This document shows, one piece after another, positions 32,472 through 40,945 of a stretch of DNA of 41,950 nt. Origin of the DNA: Rhodospirillales bacterium. Lineage in GTDB: Bacteria; Pseudomonadota; Alphaproteobacteria; Rhodospirillales; Casp-alpha2. The notes under the pieces were generated by a model. The model saw only the letters and a list, made by a program, of their open reading frames with translations, made no database searches and was not told where the DNA came from. The stretch lies in NCBI GenBank assembly GCA_013203955.1, contig JABMOY010000115.1, positions 1-41,950 on the forward strand, in the 5' to 3' direction. The translations under genes were made by a program, and so were the position numbers. The first letter of the stretch is position 1. Each line of letters starts with the position of its first letter.

Positions 32472-33533
32472 ATGAGTGACGACAGCCGTATCCTCGCCAC
32501 CGCAATCGCCGAAGACGACGCCCCGGACATGGGTCTCCGTCCGGTTAGCCTCGATGATTTTGTCGGTCAGGAACAAATCCGTGAAAACCTACGCGTGTTC
32601 GTCGCCGCCGCGGCCAAGCGTTCGGAATCCCTGGACCATGTTCTGTTTTACGGGCCGCCCGGGCTCGGCAAGACGACGCTGGCGCAGATCGTCGCCCATG
32701 AGCTGGGTGTCGGCTTTCGCGCCACCTCGGGACCGGTGATCGCCAAGGCTGGTGACTTGGCGGCGATCCTGACCAACCTGCAACCCCGGGACGTTCTTTT
32801 TATCGATGAAATCCATCGACTCAGTCCGGTGGTCGAGGAAATTCTCTATCCGGCGATGGAGGATTTCCAACTTGATCTGATCATTGGCGAAGGCCCGGCG
32901 GCGCGCTCCGTGCGCATCGATCTGCCGCCGTTCACCCTGGTCGGGGCGACGACGCGCTCGGGGCTCCTGACGTCGCCGTTGCGCGAACGGTTCGGCATTC
33001 CCCTCAGGGTCAATTTTTATTCGGTCGACGAATTGCAGCGCATCATCGTTCGCGGTGCCGGATTGTTGGGCATGAACTTGACAGCCGACGGCGCCGTTGA
33101 AATCGCCAAGCGTTCGCGGGGCACGCCCCGGGTCGCCGGCAGGCTTTTGCGCCGGGTCCGTGACTTTGCCGCCGTTGACGGATCGGGACAGGTCGACGCC
33201 AAAATCGCCGATGGGGCGTTGAATCGGCTGGAAGTCGATGCCTGCGGGTTGGACGCCATGGACCGGCGGTACCTGAATTGTATCGCCGATAATTTCGGCG
33301 GTGGGCCGGTTGGGGTCGAAACCCTGGCCGCCGCGCTTTCCGAACAACGCGACACCATCGAAGAAGTGATCGAGCCTTACCTCATTCAACAGGGTTTCTT
33401 GATGCGTACACCCCGAGGCCGGGCCTTGGCCGGCGAGGCGTTCCGCCACCTTGGGCTCAAGGAACCCGAAGGGTTCACCCAATTGGAATTGATCAAAGAT
33501 GCCGACCAAGACGTGGATGCGGAAGATGATTAA
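32472..33533 (+). CDS. ruvB: Holliday junction branch migration helicase RuvB
   Basis: A 353-residue AAA+ motor. Walker A is [15 protein letters not shown], Walker B is [16 protein letters not shown], sensor 1 is [13 protein letters not shown], the arginine finger region is LRERFGI, and sensor 2 lies in [17 protein letters not shown]. The C-terminal winged helix includes [23 protein letters not shown]. The start lies 3 bases after the ruvA stop. The 3' end overlaps the possible longer frames of ybgC. Confidence 0.98.
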   Translation: MSDDSRILATAIAEDDAPDMGLRPVSLDDFVGQEQIRENLRVFVAAAAKRSESLDHVLFYGPPGLGKTTLAQIVAHELGVGFRATSGPVIAKAGDLAAILTNLQPRDVLFIDEIHRLSPVVEEILYPAMEDFQLDLIIGEGPAARSVRIDLPPFTLVGATTRSGLLTSPLRERFGIPLRVNFYSVDELQRIIVRGAGLLGMNLTADGAVEIAKRSRGTPRVAGRLLRRVRDFAAVDGSGQVDAKIADGALNRLEVDACGLDAMDRRYLNCIADNFGGGPVGVETLAAALSEQRDTIEEVIEPYLIQQGFLMRTPRGRALAGEAFRHLGLKEPEGFTQLELIKDADQDVDAEDD

Positions 33534-33993
33534 GACCACCCATGCGTCGCAATCCATGGGTGGCGTTCACACGTTCCCCATCCGCGTTTATTACGAAGAT
33601 ACCGACGCTGCCGGGATCGTCTATTACGCCAATTATTTGAAATTCGCCGAGCGCGCGCGGACCGAGATGCTCCGCGATCTCAGCATCGAAAGCGAAGCCT
33701 TGATGGAAAAGTCGGGCCTGACTTTTGCCGTCAGGAAATGTTCGGTGGACTTCATCAAGCCGGCGCGGCTCGACGACATGCTGTCGGTGGAAACCAGGTT
33801 GATGAAAATCGGCGGCGCGTCGGTGGTTGCCGATCAACGGGTGAAACTGAAAGCCGCCGACCTTGTCCGCATGGAAATGAAACTTGCCTGTATGTCCTTG
33901 GATGGGCGGGCGGCGCGTCTGCCGGCGGAAATAAAATCCCGTCTCCAAGCCTTTGGATATCAGGGGCAATCAAAACAACGTAGAAAGAAGTAG
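33526..33993 (+). CDS. ybgC: Tol-Pal-associated acyl-CoA thioesterase YbgC
   Basis: A hotdog thioesterase, about 155 residues, with the family start [36 protein letters not shown]; the Asp of EDTDAAG is catalytic. Possible starts are 33499, 33526 and 33556. I give 33526 because it overlaps the ruvB stop in the way operon genes do, but 33556 ([10 protein letters not shown]) is closest to the family N-terminus and none has a strong ribosome binding site. It precedes tolQ by nine bases. YbgC is regularly the first gene of the tol-pal operon and acts on acyl-CoA or acyl-ACP at the membrane. Confidence 0.9.
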   Translation: MIKTTHASQSMGGVHTFPIRVYYEDTDAAGIVYYANYLKFAERARTEMLRDLSIESEALMEKSGLTFAVRKCSVDFIKPARLDDMLSVETRLMKIGGASVVADQRVKLKAADLVRMEMKLACMSLDGRAARLPAEIKSRLQAFGYQGQSKQRRKK

Positions 33994-34002
33994 GGCTAAT
34001 TG

Positions 34003-34731
34003 ATGGAAAACCAAGTCATTGAAGCGGCAACACTGGGCGGTTCGGTCGGTAATCTGGATTTTTCGGTGTGGTCGCTTTTCCTCAGGGCCGACTTGATCGT
34101 CAAGTCGGTGATCGTGCTGTTGTTGGCGGCATCGATCTGGTGTTGGGCGATCATCTTTGAAAAAAGCATCAGTCTTCGTCGCCTCAGCTCCCGGTCGTCC
34201 GAATTCGAACAAGCCTTTTGGTCCGGAAATTCTCTGGACGACCTGTACGAGAGGATCGCCAGCCAGCCCCGCGATCCGATGTCGGCGGTTTTCGTCGCCG
34301 CCATGCGCGAATGGCGAAGAACGCCGGCGCGTGAAAACGGGAAAACGGATTCCCGGGTCGGCTTGGCTGATCGAATCGATCGGGTCATGCAGATTACGGT
34401 CGCCCGGGAAATGGACAGGGCAGAAAAAAACATCACCGTCCTGGCGACGACCGGATCGACGGCGCCTTTCATCGGCTTATTCGGAACCGTTTGGGGCATC
34501 ATGAACAGCTTTCAATCGATTGCTATTTCCAAGAACACCAGCTTAGCCGTGGTCGCCCCGGGGATCGCAGAAGCTCTTTTCGCAACGGCCTTGGGGCTGT
34601 TGGCGGCTATACCGGCGGTTGTCGCCTTCAACAAACTGAATAAGTCCATGGACCGCTATGCCGGTCGTTTGGACAGTTTTGCCGGTGAATTTTCAGCGAT
34701 CCTGTCGCGCGAGATGGAGGGCGGTGATTAA
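34003..34731 (+). CDS. tolQ: Tol-Pal system proton channel TolQ
   Basis: A 242-residue inner-membrane protein. Membrane helices: about 26-46 (FLRADLIVKSVIVLLLAASIWCWAIIFEKSISL), then the channel pair TTGSTAPFIGLFGTVWGIMNSFQSI and VVAPGIAEALFATALGLLAAIPAVVAFNKLNK (about 150-212). LFGTVWGI and ALFATALGLLAAIPA are family signatures. TolQ forms the pentameric ion channel with TolR. ATG at 34003 is used although a TTG precedes it. The stop overlaps tolR by one base. Confidence 0.96.
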   Translation: MENQVIEAATLGGSVGNLDFSVWSLFLRADLIVKSVIVLLLAASIWCWAIIFEKSISLRRLSSRSSEFEQAFWSGNSLDDLYERIASQPRDPMSAVFVAAMREWRRTPARENGKTDSRVGLADRIDRVMQITVAREMDRAEKNITVLATTGSTAPFIGLFGTVWGIMNSFQSIAISKNTSLAVVAPGIAEALFATALGLLAAIPAVVAFNKLNKSMDRYAGRLDSFAGEFSAILSREMEGGD

Positions 34732-35195
34732 TGGCGTACTTCCTTCACCGCTCTAACGGACGCCAAAGAGGCCGGGCTCGCCCCCCCCCGATGTCGGAAA
34801 TAAATGTCACGCCGATGGTCGACGTGATGTTGGTGTTGTTGATTATCTTCATGGTGACGGCGCCGCTGTTGACGGTGGGCGTGCAGGTCGACTTGCCCAA
34901 GACCAAGGCCTCTATCATCCAAGGACAGGATGAACCGTTGGCGATCAGCGTTGACGCCAAGGGCCAAATTTATCTACAGGAAACGGAAATCGACCTTCAA
35001 GGTTTAGTCCCGCGCCTTGCCGCCATCACGTCCAATAACCCGGACGTGCGTATTTTCGTGCGCGGCGATGCTTCGATCAATTACGGCCGGGTCATGGAGG
35101 TGATGGGAACGATCAACGCCGCCGGCTACCGGAAAGTGGCGCTGGTTACCCAGCAAATAAAGAAACGCCGGCGCACAAAGAAAAAGCGCCGCTAG
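34731..35195 (+). CDS. tolR: Tol-Pal system protein TolR
   Basis: A 154-residue ExbD/TolR protein. After a basic N-terminus, MSEINVTPMVDVMLVLLIIFMVTAPLLTVGVQVDLPKT contains the membrane helix with Asp31 as proton carrier. The periplasmic domain ends in VMGTINAAGYRKVALVT. The last ten residues are nearly all Lys and Arg. TolR and TolQ convert the proton gradient into movement that pulls Pal through TolA and TolB. Confidence 0.95.
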   Translation: MAYFLHRSNGRQRGRARPPPMSEINVTPMVDVMLVLLIIFMVTAPLLTVGVQVDLPKTKASIIQGQDEPLAISVDAKGQIYLQETEIDLQGLVPRLAAITSNNPDVRIFVRGDASINYGRVMEVMGTINAAGYRKVALVTQQIKKRRRTKKKRR

Positions 35196-35213
35196 TCCCC
35201 AAAGACGGTTTTA

Positions 35214-36071
35214 ATGCGTGATGGGTTTTTCTATTCGGTTCTGTTTCATGCCGCGGTCCTGGTGGTCGGGTATTTCGGGCTGCCTTATATTCAACGCGCC
35301 CCTTTGTTGACCGATACCCCGATAATGGTTGAAATCGTCAATGTCGATGAAGTGACCAATGCGCCTGCGCCGAAACCGAAACCGCCAAAAAAAACCGAGG
35401 ACAAGAAAAAACCGCCGCCGCCCAAGAAGGTAATTAAGACGGCGGCACCTCCCCCGCCGCCGCCGAAGGTGGAGGAAAAGGAAGAAGTTGCGGCCTTGCC
35501 GGTCCTTAAGGAAAAGCCGAAACCGAAACCAAAAGCCGAAGAAAAACAGAAGCCCAAGCCCAGGCTGGCCAAGGCCAAACCCCGGCGCAAACCGCCCCCC
35601 CCCGATGCCTTCGCTTCGGTTTTAAAGACCGTCGAGAAGTTGAAAGAACAGCCGCCCGAAAAGAAAAAGGAAGAAAAAAAACCAAAGAAAAAAGAAACCT
35701 TCGAACAGCAGATGGCCAAGGCCTTGACGTCGAGGGACGCCAAGCACAACCCGCTTCGCCCCTTGGCCATCAGCGAGATTGATTTGGTCCGTCAGCAGAT
35801 CAGGGAGTGCTGGAACCTGCCGTCAGGCGCTAAGGAAGCCCAGAACCTGAGCATTGAAATCAGGATGGTTATGAACCCCGACGGAACCGTCCGCCAAGCC
35901 AGAATCCTTGACCAAAGCCGCCTGCAAGGTGATCCTTTTTTTCGTGCCGCAGCCGAAAGCGCCCTAAGGGCGGTCTTGAATCCCCGTTGTAATCCCCTCA
36001 AGCTACCACCGGAAAAATATCAACAATGGCAAAACATGATCCTCGTCTTCGATCCCAGCCAAATGTTCTAA
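35214..36071 (+). CDS. tolA: Tol-Pal system protein TolA
   Basis: A 285-residue TonB-like protein. The membrane anchor is at about 4-24 ([21 protein letters not shown]), followed by a long Lys/Pro/Glu-rich arm with many PKPKP and KKKE repeats, for example at residues 45-170. The C-terminal domain has [45 protein letters not shown] and ends in MF. TolA spans the periplasm and contacts TolB/Pal. Polyproline stretches (PPPPPPK at about 82-88) would need EF-P for smooth translation. Confidence 0.95.
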   Translation: MRDGFFYSVLFHAAVLVVGYFGLPYIQRAPLLTDTPIMVEIVNVDEVTNAPAPKPKPPKKTEDKKKPPPPKKVIKTAAPPPPPPKVEEKEEVAALPVLKEKPKPKPKAEEKQKPKPRLAKAKPRRKPPPPDAFASVLKTVEKLKEQPPEKKKEEKKPKKKETFEQQMAKALTSRDAKHNPLRPLAISEIDLVRQQIRECWNLPSGAKEAQNLSIEIRMVMNPDGTVRQARILDQSRLQGDPFFRAAAESALRAVLNPRCNPLKLPPEKYQQWQNMILVFDPSQMF

Positions 36072-36073
36072 GC

Positions 36074-37423
36074 ATGGCGGCGTTCAAGGGATATTTTTTA
36101 AAGGCCCGGCTTCGGGGCTTGTTGGCCTTGTTTTTGGGATTGGTCGCAACTTGGCCGGCGGCGGCCGAGCTTAGGATCGATATTACCCAAGGCAAGGTCG
36201 AACCGCTGCCCGTCGCCATCACCAACTTCGTCGGCATAACCACCGATGAAATCCAATATGGGAAGGATATTTCGGGCGTTATTTCGGCCGACCTGGAACG
36301 GTCGGGCCTGTTCCGCCCCATTGACCATCGGGCTTTCATTCAGACCGACATCGCGCTGCAAACGTTGCCGCGGTTTGGCGACTGGCGGGTTATTAACGTC
36401 CAGGCCATGGTTCAAGGGCGTACGCAATTCGTCCAAGGCGGTCAGTTGCGTGTTGAATTCCGGCTTTGGGATGTCTTCGCCGAGCAACAAATGGTGGGGT
36501 TGGCGTACGTCACCGTTACCGACAATTGGCGCCAAGTCGCCCATATCATTTCGGACGCCATCTATAAGCGGATCACCGGTGAAGAGGGCTATTTCAATAC
36601 CCGCATCGTTTACATCTCGGAAACGGGTCCCCAGCAACGGCGCATCAAGCGCTTGGCGATCATGGATCAGGATGGGGAGAACCATAAATTTCTGACGGAT
36701 GGAGGCTCGCTTGTTTTGACGCCGCGGTTTTCCCCAACGCTGCAGGAAATTACGTACCTTTCATACTATCAGGATCAGCCTCGGGTCTACATCTTCAACA
36801 TCGATACCGGCCGCCAGGAAGTCTTGGGTGATTTTCCGGGCATGACCTTTGCGCCCCGGTTTTCGCCGGACGGCCAAAAAGTCATCATGAGCATGGCTCA
36901 GGCGGGTAATTCCGATATCTATCTCATGGACCTCAGGACCAGGGAGGTCAAAAGACTGACGAAGCATTCGGGGATCGATACATCCCCCAGTTTTTCTCCT
37001 GATGGCAAGCAGATCGTTTTTAATTCAGACCGCGGCGGCAGCCAAAAACTTTATGTTATGAACGCCGGCGGCAGCCGAATCCGGCGCATCAGTTCCGGGA
37101 AAGGGCGTTACGCGACACCGGTATGGTCGCCTCGTGGCGATTTGATCGCGTTTACGAAAATCCTCAGCGGCAGATTTTATATCGGCGTCATGCGCACCGA
37201 CGGGAGCGGAGAAAGGTTATTGGCGGAGGACTTCCTAGTCGAGGCGCCGACCTGGGCGCCGAACGGCCGGGTTTTGATGTTTTTTCGCCAGCAAAAGACA
37301 ACCAAGGACGGCAAAGGTGGGCGGTCCCGCCTTTATTCCATTGATTTGACAGGCCATAACGAGCGCGAGATGGTTACGCCGGTTGACGCCTCGGACCCCG
37401 CGTGGTCCCCGATCATTCGATAG
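36074..37423 (+). CDS. tolB: Tol-Pal system beta-propeller protein TolB
   Basis: A 449-residue periplasmic protein. Signal peptide [31 protein letters not shown], then [21 protein letters not shown] of the N-terminal domain and six beta-propeller repeats with the [24 protein letters not shown] pattern, for example [28 protein letters not shown]. An ATG at 36026 inside tolA would hide the signal peptide, so I use 36074, two bases after the tolA stop. TolB binds Pal and TolA. Confidence 0.96.
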   Translation: MAAFKGYFLKARLRGLLALFLGLVATWPAAAELRIDITQGKVEPLPVAITNFVGITTDEIQYGKDISGVISADLERSGLFRPIDHRAFIQTDIALQTLPRFGDWRVINVQAMVQGRTQFVQGGQLRVEFRLWDVFAEQQMVGLAYVTVTDNWRQVAHIISDAIYKRITGEEGYFNTRIVYISETGPQQRRIKRLAIMDQDGENHKFLTDGGSLVLTPRFSPTLQEITYLSYYQDQPRVYIFNIDTGRQEVLGDFPGMTFAPRFSPDGQKVIMSMAQAGNSDIYLMDLRTREVKRLTKHSGIDTSPSFSPDGKQIVFNSDRGGSQKLYVMNAGGSRIRRISSGKGRYATPVWSPRGDLIAFTKILSGRFYIGVMRTDGSGERLLAEDFLVEAPTWAPNGRVLMFFRQQKTTKDGKGGRSRLYSIDLTGHNEREMVTPVDASDPAWSPIIR

Positions 37424-37471
37424 GCGGCATATTAATAAATGTGTAAAAATCCGCTTTCAGACAAAAAAAGC

Positions 37472-37500
37472 TTGGAATTAGCTATTTTACTCTTTAATAC
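37472..37500 (+). promoter_or_regulatory. Putative separate promoter for pal
   Basis: TTGGAA (37472-37477), a 17-base spacer, TAATAC (37495-37500). It lies in an AT-rich stretch after tolB and would start transcription near 37507. Confidence 0.4.
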
Positions 37501-37537
37501 AATGTAATTAGTGGCTCTTTCAGCCAATATAGTTTTG

Positions 37538-37565
37538 TCCGCTTTAAATCGCGGATTCTTTTTGT
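37538..37565 (+). terminator. Terminator-like hairpin in the tolB-pal spacer
   Basis: TCCGC, an eight-base loop, GCGGA, then TTCTTTTTGTTT. Just upstream, GGCT-CTTTC-AGCC forms another small hairpin. It could end tolB messages or, downstream of the putative pal promoter, act as an attenuator before the pal start at 37594. Confidence 0.5.
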
Positions 37566-37593
37566 TTCACTTATCCCGGTGATGGAGAACTAA

Positions 37594-38091
37594 ATGCGCT
37601 ATAAGATTTTGAGCCTATTTGCGGCTGTGGCACTTCTTTCCGCTTGCGAAACCGCATCGAGCGGAGGCGCCGGTGGCGCCGGAAGTGCAAAAAGCCAAAG
37701 CTTCACTTCCCCGATCGTTAAGTCCGGTACGCAACAGGACTTGGTGGTCAATGTCGGCGACCGTGTATTTTTCGACTTCGACAAATACAATTTGGACGGT
37801 GCTGCCCGCAAATCCCTCGAGAAGCAGGCGGCTTGGATGAAAGCTAATCCTTCCGTTACCGTTCAAGTCGCAGGCCATGCCGATGAACGCGGCACACGCG
37901 AATACAACTTGGCCTTGGGCGACAGGCGCGCCAACTCGGTTAAGGATTATCTTGGTTCCCTGGGCGTCAATCCGTCCCGTGTCGATACCATTTCTTATGG
38001 CAAGGAACGCCCCGTTGCCACCGGTTCGAACGAAGCGGCTTGGAAGCAAAACCGTCGTAGTGTGACAAAGGTTACCGGCGCAGGCAGCTAG
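37594..38091 (+). CDS. pal: Peptidoglycan-associated lipoprotein Pal
   Basis: A 165-residue outer-membrane lipoprotein. The signal peptide ends in the lipobox LLSAC (Cys18), followed by a Gly/Ser-rich linker and the OmpA-like domain: RVFFDFDKYNLDGAARKSLEKQAAWMK, VTVQVAGHADERGTREYNLALGDRRANSVKDYL, then VDTISYGKERP and NRRSV. GGAGA lies before the ATG. Pal links the outer membrane to peptidoglycan. Confidence 0.97.
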   Translation: MRYKILSLFAAVALLSACETASSGGAGGAGSAKSQSFTSPIVKSGTQQDLVVNVGDRVFFDFDKYNLDGAARKSLEKQAAWMKANPSVTVQVAGHADERGTREYNLALGDRRANSVKDYLGSLGVNPSRVDTISYGKERPVATGSNEAAWKQNRRSVTKVTGAGS

Positions 38092-38120
38092 CCGCCGAAC
38101 CACACCATCGGGTAAAGATT

Positions 38121-38168
38121 TGGCGCTTGTCCAACCGGCGCTGTCGGGATGGGCAAGCGCCATAATTT
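38121..38168 (+). terminator. Terminator after pal
   Basis: TGGCGCTTGTCC (38121-38132) pairs with GGGCAAGCGCCA (38151-38162) with one G-T pair, followed by TAATTTTG. This would end the tol-pal messages or reduce read-through into cpoB. Confidence 0.7.
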
Positions 38169-38200
38169 TGCCTAGAATTAGGTTCACGGTATGACTGTAG

Positions 38201-38224
38201 GGGGAATGAGATAGGGTATTCCCC
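38201..38224. promoter_or_regulatory. Perfect inverted repeat upstream of cpoB
   Basis: GGGGAAT (38201-38207) and ATTCCCC (38218-38224) enclose a ten-base loop, 26 bases before the cpoB start. An operator or leader hairpin is possible. Confidence 0.4.
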
Positions 38225-38249
38225 AATAAAAGAAGCGTTTATTTAAAAA

Positions 38250-39458
38250 ATGAAATCTGAATTTTTTTATTCTCCATGGCGGCAAGGTCATTTGCCTTTC
38301 CTTCGCAAGCCATGGCATCGCACCTGCGGAGCGGTAATTGCGACCGTTTTGGCTTGCCTGATGTTGGCACCGGAGGTGCAGGCGCAAGCGCAAAAATCTG
38401 AAGATTTTAATGTGATGCTCGATCGGATGCAGCGCCTGGAAAGGGACATCCGCACCCTCAACCTGCAGCTATCCCGGGGACGCCCTCCAGCCCCAACTCT
38501 CCAATCGGCTCCGCAACCCATTGCCCCGCCGGCTGCGACCGGTGCCGGAGAAGGAGCGAAGAACGTAAGCGGTTCCGGATTGGCTCGCATGAGTGTCCGG
38601 ATTTCCGGTTTGGAAAACGATTTGCGCTCGACGACCGGGGCCTTGGAAGATATCGGTTATCAGATCGGGGAAATCCGCCAGCGCCTGGATAAGTTGGTGA
38701 CTGACATCGACTACAGATTAGGGGCGTTGGAAGGCCGCGCGCCCGGAGCCCAGGGGCAGGGCAAAGCCCCGGCTCGTAATCAGAACCGCACATCAACTCG
38801 TAATCAGGCACCGCCCCGCCTAACCGCAGCCCCTTCGCCTCCGCCCGTGCAGAAAATAATTCCGGGTCAGGAAACGGGATTCGCCCAACAACCGGGAAAC
38901 TTGGGCATCGTTTCTGAAAAAGCCGTTGCGGCGATCAGGCCGCCTTCTCAGGCGGAACCCAAGGACAGCAAAGCTCCCAAAGCGCCTAGAGTTAGGTCTG
39001 GGGTTAGCAGCGCCTCGTCCCCCAAACCCATTCTGGCGCCGCCTAGGGCCACCAGCGTTCTGCCGAAAGGGACGCCCAAAGAACAATACAACTATGCTTT
39101 CGGGCTTCTTCGTCAGGCCAATTATGATAAGGCGGAGCTGGCGCTGCAGGAATTCGTCAAGCGCTACCCGAAGGAAACCCTGGCCAGCAATGCTCGCTAT
39201 TGGTTGGGGGAAACATATTACGTGCGCGCGGCCTTTGTGCAGGCCGCCGAAGTCTTCCTTGAGAGTTATCAATCAGACCCGAAAGGCCTGAAGGCGCCCG
39301 ATTCGCTTTTGAAGCTTGGGATGTCCTTGGGCGGGCTTGAGAAAAAGCGCGAAGCCTGTGCCGCGTTCAATAAACTGATAAAGGATTTCCCCGACGTTTC
39401 CCCCGGGGTCAAAAATACCGTTGCCCGGGAAAAGCAAAAAAACGGCTGTAAGAAATAA
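38250..39458 (+). CDS. cpoB: Cell division coordinator CpoB / YbgF
   Basis: A 402-residue periplasmic protein. Signal peptide with hydrophobic core GAVIATVLACLMLAPEVQA, cleaved near AQA. The N-terminal trimerising coiled coil is at about 50-75 (EDFNVMLDRMQRLERDIRTLNLQL) and 110-165. A long Pro/Ala/Lys linker follows. The C-terminal TPR-like domain is at about 280-400: QYNYAFGLLRQANYDKAELALQEFVKRYPKETLASNARYWLGETYYVRAAF. It is longer than the E. coli protein because of the linker. CpoB links Tol action to peptidoglycan synthesis at division. Confidence 0.9.
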   Translation: MKSEFFYSPWRQGHLPFLRKPWHRTCGAVIATVLACLMLAPEVQAQAQKSEDFNVMLDRMQRLERDIRTLNLQLSRGRPPAPTLQSAPQPIAPPAATGAGEGAKNVSGSGLARMSVRISGLENDLRSTTGALEDIGYQIGEIRQRLDKLVTDIDYRLGALEGRAPGAQGQGKAPARNQNRTSTRNQAPPRLTAAPSPPPVQKIIPGQETGFAQQPGNLGIVSEKAVAAIRPPSQAEPKDSKAPKAPRVRSGVSSASSPKPILAPPRATSVLPKGTPKEQYNYAFGLLRQANYDKAELALQEFVKRYPKETLASNARYWLGETYYVRAAFVQAAEVFLESYQSDPKGLKAPDSLLKLGMSLGGLEKKREACAAFNKLIKDFPDVSPGVKNTVAREKQKNGCKK

Positions 39459-39487
39459 GCGGCTTTCCCAAAAGGTTCTTTATTCCC

Positions 39488-40882
39488 GTGGTTGATCGAA
39501 ATTCCCCATATCCGGACTTATCCCCGGAAATTCCTTTATCCGACGAGGCCTTCCAGGCCCTGATGGCGGATTTGGGCCCGTTTGAGGCCGCGCCGCACGT
39601 CTGTGTTGCCGTTTCCGGGGGCGCCGACAGCCTTTGCCTGGCGTTGCTGACGGCGAGATGGGTCGAAAAACGGGGCGGGCGCGTGTCGGCGCTGACGGTG
39701 GATCACGGCTTGCGCCCCGAAGCCGCAAAAGAAGCGCAAAAAGTCGGCCGCTGGTTAAAGCCCCTGGGCATTGCCCACCACGTTCTTACTTGGCAGGGAC
39801 CGAAACCCCAAGCCGCTATCCAGGCGGAAGCCCGAAAGGCGCGTTACCGGCTGATGTCATCGTGGTGCCGGAACGCCGGCGCGCTACACCTCTTGTTGGC
39901 TCACACCATGGACGATCAAGCCGAAACCCTGCTTCTCAGGCTCGGTTCGGGCAGTGGCAACGATGGCTTGGCGGCGATGTCGGCGGTGGTTGAAACCCCG
40001 GATGTCCGGTTGTTGAGGCCGCTTCTCGGCGTTCGCAAGTCATCGTTGGTGGCGGATTTGAAATTGCGTCGGCAGAATTGGATTGAGGACCCCTCCAACC
40101 AGGATATTGCCTTTGCCAGGGCCCGGATTAGGCAGGCCATGGCAACCGGTGGGATGGAGCCCGAGGATTTGTTTTTGGCGGCCAGCCGTTTCGGGCGTGC
40201 CAGAACGGCTTTGGAGGAGGCGGCGGCGAAAATTCTGGCTCGCTTTTCCAAAGTCCACCCGGCCGGTTTTGTTCGGCTGGATTCTGCTTTTCTGCATACG
40301 GCCCCGGAAGAAGTTTCCCTTCGGGCTTTGGGTCGGGTGATGAGCGCCGTCGGCGGTCGTGGTTACGGACCCCGGCTTAATAAGTTGGAACGCCTTCACC
40401 GCGGGCTGTCGGAAAGCCACGGAGAATTTTCCGGTACTCTGGGCGGCTGCCGGGTAGTGGCTGAGGGAAATGGAATTCTCGTCTGCCGTGAAAACAGAAA
40501 CCTTCCCGAACCGGTAGAGGTCTATCCCGGACTAAGGCTTACCTGGGACGGTCGTTTTTCGGTCGGTTTTCGGGGGGAGGGCCAAGGCCTTTTGTCGCCT
40601 TTGGGAGCCGATGGATGGTCGGAAATCGTCCAAACCAGCCCCGAATTGCGCCAAAGCCCGGTCCCGGCACCGGTTCGAGGTTCCCTGCCGGCTTTATTCG
40701 ATGATTTTGGTGTTCTTTCCGTGCCTCACTTGGGTTTCACGCGCTCCCCGGTGGGTAATTTGTCGCCAGTTATGGATGAAAGTCAGAGTTTGGCGTTTTC
40801 GGATGTCCGTTTTTGCCCCCCTAATACCTTGTCAAACGTCGGGTTTTTCTTGCGTTTTCCCCCTAACCTACTATCTCATTAG
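39488..40882 (+). CDS. tilS: tRNA(Ile)-lysidine synthase
   Basis: A 464-residue enzyme that attaches lysine to cytidine 34 of the AUA-reading tRNA-Ile. The PP-loop is VCVAVSGGADSLCLALL; the lysidine-specific region is LLLAHTMDDQAETLLLRLGSGSGNDGLAAM, followed by RPLLGVRKSSLVADLKLRRQNWIEDPSN. The C-terminal part (about 230-464) is less conserved and is the usual alphaproteobacterial extended version. Start codon GTG at 39488 or upstream. The 3' end contains a promoter-like sequence for ftsH. Confidence 0.93.
   Translation: MVDRNSPYPDLSPEIPLSDEAFQALMADLGPFEAAPHVCVAVSGGADSLCLALLTARWVEKRGGRVSALTVDHGLRPEAAKEAQKVGRWLKPLGIAHHVLTWQGPKPQAAIQAEARKARYRLMSSWCRNAGALHLLLAHTMDDQAETLLLRLGSGSGNDGLAAMSAVVETPDVRLLRPLLGVRKSSLVADLKLRRQNWIEDPSNQDIAFARARIRQAMATGGMEPEDLFLAASRFGRARTALEEAAAKILARFSKVHPAGFVRLDSAFLHTAPEEVSLRALGRVMSAVGGRGYGPRLNKLERLHRGLSESHGEFSGTLGGCRVVAEGNGILVCRENRNLPEPVEVYPGLRLTWDGRFSVGFRGEGQGLLSPLGADGWSEIVQTSPELRQSPVPAPVRGSLPALFDDFGVLSVPHLGFTRSPVGNLSPVMDESQSLAFSDVRFCPPNTLSNVGFFLRFPPNLLSH
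40849..40879 (+). promoter_or_regulatory. RpoH-like promoter for ftsH inside tilS
   Basis: CTTG (40849-40852), 17 bases, then ACTATCTCAT. It matches the alphaproteobacterial CTTG-N17/18-CYTATNT at all but one fixed base of the -10. Transcription would start near 40885, 60 bases before the ftsH start. Confidence 0.5.
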
Positions 40883-40945
40883 GGCAAGGCAGCGGAAAAT
40901 CACCCGTCGCCGAAGTAATAAGCACGCCTAAGGAGGATAAATAAC

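Noticed and set aside
32589-33557. A 322-codon minus-strand open frame opposite ruvB
   Set aside because: It mirrors ruvB, whose motifs are complete; the opposite reading has no family pattern.
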